Shown piece by piece: positions 1-6,522 of a stretch of DNA of 64,000 nt; position 1 is the stretch's first letter; every line of letters starts with the position of its first letter. Under the pieces are notes generated by a model that was given only the letters and a program-made list of their open reading frames with translations, was not told the DNA's origin and searched no databases. Both the position numbers and the translations under genes were made by a program. The stretch spans positions 620,001-684,000 of the forward strand of contig CP121691.1 in assembly GCA_038396585.1 (NCBI GenBank), written 5' to 3'. Source of the stretch: Vallitaleaceae bacterium 9-2 (GTDB lineage: Bacteria > Bacillota > Clostridia > Lachnospirales > Vallitaleaceae).

Positions 1-1036
1 TGATCGCCAAGGATATGTCTATCGTATTAGCACTTCGGCGCAATTAAAACCGGGGATGGTTATAAAAGATAACAACGTATCAATTGATGACGAAGGTGAA
101 CGTTTTGTTGAATTAACATCCAGCTATGTATCTTATGAAGATTCGCTTATTCATCAAAAGAGCGCGGATAAAGCGGGAAAAGCTGTTGGCGACACCTTAT
201 TTATGCAGTATGATTTGGGAAAGTCATTGGATTCTATTAAGGTTTTAGAAACAATTGGAAGTGGCATTAAGCGGTATACAATGGATGTAACATTAGAAAA
301 TGGAGAAAAGACAACATTTCAATATACACTGTATGGGTATGAGGATACATGGATCATGCCATCGGCAAGTCATATCAATATGAATGGAAAAGTTGACAAT
401 ACAAATGAAGCAACGGATGAAAACAATAGCGAAGCGACAGAGGCTACAGATGATGCGTCAGCATATGAAAGTGAAGGGATTCGCCGGGAAGGCCTTTATG
501 ATAATGACAATGTGACCTATTATCAAGAGCATGAGCTTTTGCCACAATCAAATTTAACCCAAGGAACAGATGTATACGAATATATGACCAATATATATTC
601 GGAAGATGGAAGTGGAAAACGTCAGTTGATTCATAAAGGTGGTCGAAATAGTTATTATGAGACTTTGGTACAATTTGGACAACGTGTGTATTTAAAAGCA
701 AATGGTTGGGAACCTTTTAGCGAAGAATTTTCTGCGGGAATAGGGTTTTTAGATTTATCGGATAACACGTATAAAGTTCTTTATAACGGACCGATTATTG
801 AGGGAAGTCTACGTGAAGATACTTTTTACTTTTTTGCAGACGATAAACTCTTAGAACTTAGTCTTGGAACAGGAAAATATGATAGTGTAACAACCTTGCC
901 TGAGAGTATTAATGATACGATTTTAAAAATTATCGCAGTAGATGATGCAACAATGCGCATCAGCTTGGAGAGTGATGCAGTACGTGAATATGAGATTAAT
1001 CTTAGTGAAAGTACGATTAGTGAATATACTGAGTAA
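1..1036 (+). CDS. C-terminal part of unrecognised protein (5' end outside window)
   Basis: The frame is open from base 2 without a stop, so this is the 3' part of a longer gene; the internal ATG at 56 has no convincing ribosome site and is probably not the start. The visible product is about 344 residues, acidic and rich in beta-strand-forming sequence. A low-complexity Asn/Glu/Ala/Thr linker near residues 135-160 joins two halves. The C-terminal half has repeated short strands (for example YLKANGWEPF and LLELSLGTGKYD) that could be propeller-like or of lipoprotein type. No catalytic motif is seen. Its stop is followed by an inverted repeat shared with the convergent gene. I do not recognise a family; a cell-surface or sensor protein is only a guess. 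Confidence 0.7.
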   Translation, partial: DRQGYVYRISTSAQLKPGMVIKDNNVSIDDEGERFVELTSSYVSYEDSLIHQKSADKAGKAVGDTLFMQYDLGKSLDSIKVLETIGSGIKRYTMDVTLENGEKTTFQYTLYGYEDTWIMPSASHINMNGKVDNTNEATDENNSEATEATDDASAYESEGIRREGLYDNDNVTYYQEHELLPQSNLTQGTDVYEYMTNIYSEDGSGKRQLIHKGGRNSYYETLVQFGQRVYLKANGWEPFSEEFSAGIGFLDLSDNTYKVLYNGPIIEGSLREDTFYFFADDKLLELSLGTGKYDSVTTLPESINDTILKIIAVDDATMRISLESDAVREYEINLSESTISEYTE

Positions 1037-1057
1037 AGCGTTTTTTGTCTTTTAGTC

Positions 1058-1083
1058 GCTAAGAGGTTATATGACCTCTTAGC
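1058..1083. terminator. Inverted repeat between convergent genes
   Basis: Perfect 10-bp arms (GCTAAGAGGT and ACCTCTTAGC) flank a 6-base loop, 22 bases after the upstream stop and 22 bases before the end of the minus-strand gene. There is no U-tract on either strand beyond the stem, so efficiency as an intrinsic terminator is uncertain, but the position suits a shared transcription end. Confidence 0.55.
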
Positions 1084-1104
1084 AAACTTAGACAGTGCAT
1101 GTGT

Positions 1105-2370
1105 TTATGCATTAAATGCTTGTTCCAAGTCATCGATGATATCTTGCACATTTTCTAGTCCCACAGAAAGACGAATCATACTTGGTGTGATTCCGGCAGC
1201 AATTAATTGTTCGTCAGACAGCTGGCGATGAGTTGCACTTGCAGGATGTAAGACGCAGGTTCGAATATCAGCGACATGAACAACATTTGATGCAAGTTTT
1301 AAGCTATCCATAAAACGGATGGCTTTTTCTTTTCCTCCTTTGATTGAAAAAGTAATTACACCACTGGAACCTTTGGATAAGTATTTTTTTGCTCGATGAT
1401 GCTGTGGATCACTGGCTAATTGAGGATAATTAATTGATTCAACATGTATAGATGCTTCAAGGTATGAAGCGACTTTTTCGGCATTTTCGCAATGGCGTTC
1501 CATGCGTATAGGAAGGGTTTCAAGGCCCAAATTTAATAAAAAAGCAGCATTTGCTGAAGGATAGGCGCCGATATCACGCATTAATTGTACACGAGCTTTT
1601 GTAATATATGCGGCTTCTTTAAAATCTTTTGTATAGATAACGCCATGATACGAAGAGTCGGGTTCTGTAAACTCTGGAAAGTTTCCATTAGCCCAATTAA
1701 ATTTGCCGCTGTCAATTATAACTCCGCCAAGTTGAACAGCGTGACCATCCATGTATTTTGAAGTCGAATGAACGACAATATCAGCGCCAAATTCAAAAGG
1801 ACGACATAGTATAGGTGTGGCAAAAGTATTATCGATGATTAATGGAACATTATTGTTGTGTGCAATTGTTGCGAAGCGCTCAATATCAAGGACGGCAAGT
1901 GCTGGATTAGCTAAAGTTTCACCAAAGACAGCACGTGTGTTTGGACGAAATTCTTTTTGAATATCTTCATCACTTGCTTCAGGGTCAACAAATGAACATT
2001 CAATGCCATAGCGTTTCATTGTCACAGCAAACAAGTTGACAGTTCCACCATAGATAGTGGTTGTACTTATAAAATGGTCGCCGGATTTTAAGATATTCAG
2101 CAAGCTAATCATCGTTGCTGCTTGGCCGGAGGTTGTACAAAGGGCCCCAACACCACCTTCAAGAGCTGCAATCTTACTCTCAACAGCAGCAACGGTAGGA
2201 TTTGAAATGCGTGAGTACATATGTCCAGCGGCGCTTAAGTCAAAGAGTTTTCCAATATGTTCGGTAGAATCATAATTGTAGGTTGTGCTTTGTACTATTG
2301 GAACGACGCGTGGATCTCCATTTTGTGGGGTATACCCTTCATGTAAACATTGTGTTTCTATATGCATCAT
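1105..2370 (-). CDS. metY: O-acetylhomoserine sulfhydrylase (aminocarboxypropyltransferase)
   Basis: A PLP enzyme of the Cys/Met metabolism family that condenses O-acetylhomoserine with sulfide to give homocysteine in the cytoplasm. The 421-residue length fits MetY rather than the shorter MetB/MetC. Visible hallmarks are the N-terminal YSRISNPTV segment (about 52-60), the PLP-stacking region SGQAATM, the Asp of NTFATP (about 181), and the Schiff-base lysine in HSTSKYMDGH (Lys205). Two adjacent ATG codons follow a GAGG ribosome site; the first (spacing 5) or second (spacing 8) could be used. The upstream gap is short and contains no SAM riboswitch or T-box. A cystathionine synthase is less likely given the length and the VQLGGVI segment. 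Confidence 0.9.
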   Translation of the reverse strand: MMHIETQCLHEGYTPQNGDPRVVPIVQSTTYNYDSTEHIGKLFDLSAAGHMYSRISNPTVAAVESKIAALEGGVGALCTTSGQAATMISLLNILKSGDHFISTTTIYGGTVNLFAVTMKRYGIECSFVDPEASDEDIQKEFRPNTRAVFGETLANPALAVLDIERFATIAHNNNVPLIIDNTFATPILCRPFEFGADIVVHSTSKYMDGHAVQLGGVIIDSGKFNWANGNFPEFTEPDSSYHGVIYTKDFKEAAYITKARVQLMRDIGAYPSANAAFLLNLGLETLPIRMERHCENAEKVASYLEASIHVESINYPQLASDPQHHRAKKYLSKGSSGVITFSIKGGKEKAIRFMDSLKLASNVVHVADIRTCVLHPASATHRQLSDEQLIAAGITPSMIRLSVGLENVQDIIDDLEQAFNA

Positions 2371-2442
2371 ATTTTCCTCGCTTTCTAGAGTGTCAACTTT
2401 TGTATGTCATTATTTTGACGTGATTTTTGAAGAATGTCAAGT

Positions 2443-2487
2443 AAAAAAGGGATGTTGCTCTAACCTGGGTTAGTGCAACATCCCTTT
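2443..2487 (-). terminator. Strong intrinsic terminator of the DUF4914 gene
   Basis: A 13-bp stem (AAAGGGATGTTGC pairing with GCAACATCCCTTT) encloses a further CTAAC/GTTAG stem after one mismatch. On the minus strand it is followed by six T residues, 20 bases past the stop of the gene ending at 2507. It also insulates metY, which is read in the same direction downstream. Confidence 0.88.
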
Positions 2488-2506
2488 GTATATAAGTTTA
2501 TTATTA

Positions 2507-4384
2507 TTAATCGTTCATTGGAATAAGATCTTCAAAATCTTTTACAGAAGCATCATTTAAGTAAGCTTCAATAATTTGGCGACCAAGTGGATTTAACTCG
2601 TCGACAAGATATTTTTTAAGCTCTTGCTTGAAGAAGTCAACCAAGATTTTAGCACCTTGATCATAAGCTTCATTTCCAATAGATAATTGAAGATTAGTTT
2701 GTAACAAGCCTTTTGGAATATCAAATCCGTCAATTTTTAGGCTTTTAACAGCATAACCTAATGTTGAACAACGTGATTCAACAAGTTGGTCTTCTCTAAA
2801 ACTTGCATTTCCTTTACGTGCAAAATATTCGCGGTCAATCCATTCAGCTTTAAAACCAACTTCATAAGAACCGATGTGTTGGTTTGGAATGAGGACAAAT
2901 TTGGTTTCAGGTGTGTTGACGATTTGGTCAAGTAATAAGTTGGCTTGTGTTACCATTTTACCGGTAGCAAATGGCCAGTAGGAGCCTACACCTTCGCCGC
3001 TCATTCCTTCTGTATCAACAATACTTGGGTTTGCATGGCCTCTTGGTGATACAAGCCGCCAAATCCAAGCAAGTGCTGGTGGAAGAACGTGAACCATTCC
3101 GACGATACCGTAAGTTGGGTTGTCTTTCGTACATAATGGCATACGAACACCAAAGGAGCGAATATCAACTTCAACAGGTTTTTTGATAACGTCTTTTACA
3201 AAGTTTCGAGGCATAATTGCACGAGGGTTTGGACAAGGTTTACCCGGAGCATCTTGAATATGTTCCCAAATTAAAATTGTTGATTTAGGTGTAGCATCCA
3301 TATTTAAGAAAATTAATGGCTCTGGTGGATGTATAGTTAACTTTTCGTGTTCTGGTGAAGAACCATATTGCTTAATGTGGTCAAAACGTAAAAACCAACC
3401 AGCTTCAGCATCAGAAACAACAAGTTTTTTACCTGTTTGATAAGAAGGATGACATAAAGCCATATCATCAGTGACAGGATGAAGGCTACATGTATAACTT
3501 AATTCCATACGTGTGACTTCGTCAGTGACAGTATCTCGGCATAATGCAATCGTTCCGTTAGGTTCACGGTGCAGCTCTTCAATCATTTCAGACTTTCCAC
3601 CGCCACTAGCACCTTCATGCATGATAACAACTTCGTTATCATAAGGAGTTGTTATATGTGCAGTTGCAGCATGGGCAGTAACCCAACCTTCTTTTTCGCC
3701 AATGCTTAACAATATACCGTAAACTCCTTTTTTTGCACTAGGACCTGGATATAAGTTAAATGAAAATACTTCATGAATATTATCTAAACGATTATGCACG
3801 ACAGCTTGTTTGCCGTCAAAATGTGTATGTCTAAATGTAGGAGCAAGATAGATAACGGCTCTTGGCTTGTAACCTTCTCTAATCTCGTTTAAGGGGATAA
3901 AACCTTGTAAGTCAGCGAGTCCACCTACGAAGAAAGATGCATTTCGAGGTGCGATAAGTATGGACTCATAACCTCCGTGATCTTTATCTCCTGAGATAAA
4001 TGGTAATAAAACAAGCTCTTGCTTTCTCAACCATTCAAATGTTTCTTTTCGAACAGTACCAAAATCTCGGTTATACTTTTCTTTAAATGTTTTCTTATCT
4101 GTAGGTAAGTCATCTCCAATAGATGTACATTCAGGATCTCGACGTCGCATATAAGGTTCGTTGTAATTTACAGAGACGCCGTTTTTGCATTTTGTTACGG
4201 TAACTTCTTCAACAACGCCAATGCCTTCAATATCATAGTTAACCTTAAAAACATCTTGACCTTGACCTGTAGCTAAATCCAATATTTGCTTACGACTTTC
4301 TGGGATTACTACGGAAGGTGCAGTGTCTAAAATATCTCTGATTTCGTCGTTGACATCAAATAAACCATTCCAAAGTTCTTTCAT
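2507..4384 (-). CDS. DUF4914 family P-loop protein
   Basis: A 625-residue cytoplasmic protein that I match to the uncharacterised DUF4914 family by its overall sequence (for example the SYTCSLHPVTDDMALCHPSY segment). A clear Walker-A-like loop, GASGGGKSE, lies near residue 260. Its form resembles the nucleotide loops of HPr kinase and PEP carboxykinase (GxSGxGKS), so an ATP- or GTP-dependent kinase-like reaction is plausible but not shown. Translation could begin 29 codons upstream, but AGGAGG lies 6 bases before the second of two adjacent ATGs at 4384, which fixes the start region. It is monocistronic, with its own promoter at 4460-4488 and a strong terminator at 2443-2487. The length fits the family; the substrate is unknown. 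Confidence 0.82.
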   Translation of the reverse strand: MKELWNGLFDVNDEIRDILDTAPSVVIPESRKQILDLATGQGQDVFKVNYDIEGIGVVEEVTVTKCKNGVSVNYNEPYMRRRDPECTSIGDDLPTDKKTFKEKYNRDFGTVRKETFEWLRKQELVLLPFISGDKDHGGYESILIAPRNASFFVGGLADLQGFIPLNEIREGYKPRAVIYLAPTFRHTHFDGKQAVVHNRLDNIHEVFSFNLYPGPSAKKGVYGILLSIGEKEGWVTAHAATAHITTPYDNEVVIMHEGASGGGKSEMIEELHREPNGTIALCRDTVTDEVTRMELSYTCSLHPVTDDMALCHPSYQTGKKLVVSDAEAGWFLRFDHIKQYGSSPEHEKLTIHPPEPLIFLNMDATPKSTILIWEHIQDAPGKPCPNPRAIMPRNFVKDVIKKPVEVDIRSFGVRMPLCTKDNPTYGIVGMVHVLPPALAWIWRLVSPRGHANPSIVDTEGMSGEGVGSYWPFATGKMVTQANLLLDQIVNTPETKFVLIPNQHIGSYEVGFKAEWIDREYFARKGNASFREDQLVESRCSTLGYAVKSLKIDGFDIPKGLLQTNLQLSIGNEAYDQGAKILVDFFKQELKKYLVDELNPLGRQIIEAYLNDASVKDFEDLIPMND

Positions 4385-4459
4385 CATTTTCCTCCTAGGT
4401 AAAATTGCTGTGTCATCGTTGTAAAGTGAATACGAAATTTTCCCCATTTTCATACAATT

Positions 4460-4488
4460 AAGGTACAACATTTTATATGCATTGTCAA
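4460..4488 (-). promoter_or_regulatory. Sigma-A-like promoter of the DUF4914 gene
   Basis: On the minus strand TTGACA (4488-4483) is separated by 17 bases from TACCTT (4465-4460), giving a leader of about 70 bases before the AGGAGG site. The -35 box is perfect; the -10 box matches moderately. Confidence 0.6.
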
Positions 4489-4523
4489 GTAATTAACAAT
4501 TAATATAAGTGGATAAAAATCTG

Positions 4524-4550
4524 TTCATTTGGTAGCTCAAGCCAAATGAA
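4524..4550. repeat. Perfect inverted repeat in divergent control region
   Basis: TTCATTTGG (4524-4532) and CCAAATGAA (4542-4550) form perfect 9-bp arms around a 9-base spacer. It lies between the divergent DUF4914 and tetR genes, upstream of both promoters. The roughly 300-base gap (4388-4686) otherwise holds only the two promoters and the TetR operator. It could be an operator for another regulator or a hairpin; no T-tract follows on the plus strand. Confidence 0.5.
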
Positions 4551-4630
4551 TAATCTCTTATAAAATAGCATATAGTTCAAAAAAACGCAAGATATTTAGC
4601 GAAAACTTAGAAAGATTGATGAAGATTCTA

Positions 4631-4667
4631 TTGACAAACTTATACTAAATATACTATATTAGTATAA
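4631..4667 (+). promoter_or_regulatory. Promoter with overlapping TetR-type operator
   Basis: TTGACA (4631-4636) and TATATT (4655-4660, spacer 18) form a sigma-A promoter. A perfect 9-bp inverted repeat, TTATACTAA (4640-4648) and TTAGTATAA (4659-4667) with a 10-base spacer, covers the spacer and the -10 box. This is the layout expected for a site where the TetR protein encoded just downstream represses its own operon. Confidence 0.72.
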
Positions 4668-4686
4668 AAGGAGGAGAAATATTGCT

Positions 4687-5256
4687 ATGAAATATAATGA
4701 TGAATATGTATATGAATTGATACTTGATAATACAAAACGGTTGTTAAACGAGCGTGGAGTGAAGGGGTGGAGTATGGACGAACTGGCTAAAGACTCGTCA
4801 GTTGCCAAAAATACCCTCTATAAAATCGTGGGTTCCAAACGAGAAGCTGTTTCGGCGGTGGTTTTTCGTGATATTGAGAAGGTGCGCTTAAAACTAGAAT
4901 ATTTGATGGCAAAAAAAGCAGGGACGATTACTTTAGATGATTTCATTGAGGGATTCTTAATGACATTTTCCCATCTTCATATTCACTATTTAACCGATGT
5001 GACATTAGAGTTTCCAGCTAGTGGATTAAAAATCGAGAAAGCAGTGGAAGAGATACGTAAGCTCCTTATACAATTATTTGAAACCATAAAAACCGAACGA
5101 AAATTAAGAGAAGACTTAGACATTAACCTATTATTTGACTGCATACGTGGAATCAGTACGGAATTTATACGCCTGGGCTACACCGATGATATTTTTGTTC
5201 AAAAAAGTCGGATAATTTATGAATATCTATTACATGGTATTTTGTGCAAACCTTAA
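4687..5256 (+). CDS. TetR/AcrR family transcriptional regulator
   Basis: A 189-residue one-component repressor. The N-terminal domain carries the TetR helix-turn-helix at about residues 29-48 (MDELAKDSSVAKNTLYKIVG), where the recognition helix has the usual NTLYKIVGSK form. The rest is helical and would bind an inducer and dimerise. GGAGG at 4670-4674 precedes the ATG. It is first in a three-gene operon with an RND adaptor and pump, and the palindrome over its promoter argues for autoregulation and drug- or metabolite-induced efflux. The ligand cannot be predicted. Confidence 0.9.
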   Translation: MKYNDEYVYELILDNTKRLLNERGVKGWSMDELAKDSSVAKNTLYKIVGSKREAVSAVVFRDIEKVRLKLEYLMAKKAGTITLDDFIEGFLMTFSHLHIHYLTDVTLEFPASGLKIEKAVEEIRKLLIQLFETIKTERKLREDLDINLLFDCIRGISTEFIRLGYTDDIFVQKSRIIYEYLLHGILCKP

Positions 5257-5280
5257 TGGAATAAGGAGGTGCTCATCATA

Positions 5281-6522
5281 ATGAGAAAAGTTGTAAAGAT
5301 AAGCATTGGGATTTTTTTGCTTATAGGTCTTATAGTGTTGATTGTAGCTGTTCGATGGGAAACACCTATTGAGGAACAAGATCAAAAACAACAAGCGAGC
5401 ATGCCTGTTGACATCATGGAAGTCAGAACAACAATTGAAAATAAAACCCTGCGTTATATTGGGGTCGTTTCACCAAAGCAAATTCAATCCTTAAGCTTTA
5501 AAAATCCCGGTAAGCTTCAACAAATATTTGTCGAAGAAGGGGATGATGTTGAAGAAAAAACAGTGTTAGCGACTATGGATACTCGTGATGTATCCTATGA
5601 ACTTGAGTTGGCAAAAAAGGCGATGGAGGCGGCGCATGCCCAGTATCAGTTGGGAAAAAAGGGTGCGAGTAGCCAAGAAATCGAACAAGCAAGATTAAAT
5701 GTAGAAAAAGCGAGCCAAGTTCAGGCATTTGCAGAAGCAACTTTTCAAGAATATAAAAGTTTATATGAAGAAGGTGTCATTTCAGCAAAAGAATATGATC
5801 AAATAGAGTTAGAGGCGGAGATTGCACAAAAAGATTTTGAAATGGCAACACAAATATATGAGACGGCGACAAACGGAGCGGACAAAGAATTAATTGAGAT
5901 ATATTATCGTCAGTATGAGCAAGCGAAGACACAATATGAATATGTAGAAACGATCATAAATGATGCAACGCTGGTATCGACGATTCGTGGAACCGTTGTT
6001 GAGATACCTTTTGAAGAAAATACCCGTATTGCATCAGGGACTCCTGTGATTCATATACGTCAAGAAGGGTCCAATGTTGTTATTGGTGTGACAGATAGCG
6101 ACTTTGGGAAAATAGAGGTTAATCAAGAAGTGTATGTTCATGGAAACAATCGAATGATGGAAGGGAAAGTTTTGCGTAAAAAAAATATTCCTGACCCATC
6201 GACCCATCTATATACTGTGGAAATCTATCTCGAAGAAAAAGATACGCTTATCGGAGAAATCGTTGAATGTGAGATTACGATTGGTACAGAAGAAGCAATT
6301 AAGATACCGATGCAAGCCATTGTCGTTCAAGATGAAAGTTATGTTTATGTGTATGAATCGGGACAGGCACGTAGGAGAACCGTTCAGGTAGAAGGGTTTA
6401 AGGATAATTATGTGGTGATTAAAGGGTTGTCTGAAGGAGAAAAGTTGATTGTTCAAAATGTAAAACATATGAGCGATGGAAAAAATGTTGCGCTTGTTCG
6501 AGAGGGGGAAGATTATGATTAA
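5281..6522 (+). CDS. RND efflux periplasmic-adaptor-like (HlyD/MFP family) subunit
   Basis: A 413-residue membrane-fusion protein that would couple to the RND pump encoded next. One N-terminal membrane segment (about 6-24) has no lipobox. Then come a lipoyl-like half (about 70-100, with FVEEGDDVEEKTVLATMD), a long helical hairpin (about 100-215), the second lipoyl half, and beta-barrel and membrane-proximal domains ending near VVIKGLSEGEKLIVQ. A GTG overlapping the ribosome site at 5269 is an unlikely start; ATG 5281 follows AAGGAGG by about 11 bases. The gene overlaps the pump gene by 8 bases, implying translational coupling. In a single-membrane cell such an adaptor would work outside the membrane without TolC. 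Confidence 0.88.
   Translation: MRKVVKISIGIFLLIGLIVLIVAVRWETPIEEQDQKQQASMPVDIMEVRTTIENKTLRYIGVVSPKQIQSLSFKNPGKLQQIFVEEGDDVEEKTVLATMDTRDVSYELELAKKAMEAAHAQYQLGKKGASSQEIEQARLNVEKASQVQAFAEATFQEYKSLYEEGVISAKEYDQIELEAEIAQKDFEMATQIYETATNGADKELIEIYYRQYEQAKTQYEYVETIINDATLVSTIRGTVVEIPFEENTRIASGTPVIHIRQEGSNVVIGVTDSDFGKIEVNQEVYVHGNNRMMEGKVLRKKNIPDPSTHLYTVEIYLEEKDTLIGEIVECEITIGTEEAIKIPMQAIVVQDESYVYVYESGQARRRTVQVEGFKDNYVVIKGLSEGEKLIVQNVKHMSDGKNVALVREGEDYD

Noticed and set aside
444-701. Minus-strand open frame within the first partial gene
   Set aside because: His-rich low-quality translation with no ribosome site; the plus-strand frame is open across the whole span.
2371-2442. SAM riboswitch or T-box before metY
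   Set aside because: About 70 bases between the metY start and the neighbouring terminator, without the conserved aptamer elements.
5269-5280. GTG start for the adaptor protein at 5269
   Set aside because: It lies inside the AAGGAGG ribosome site that serves ATG 5281.
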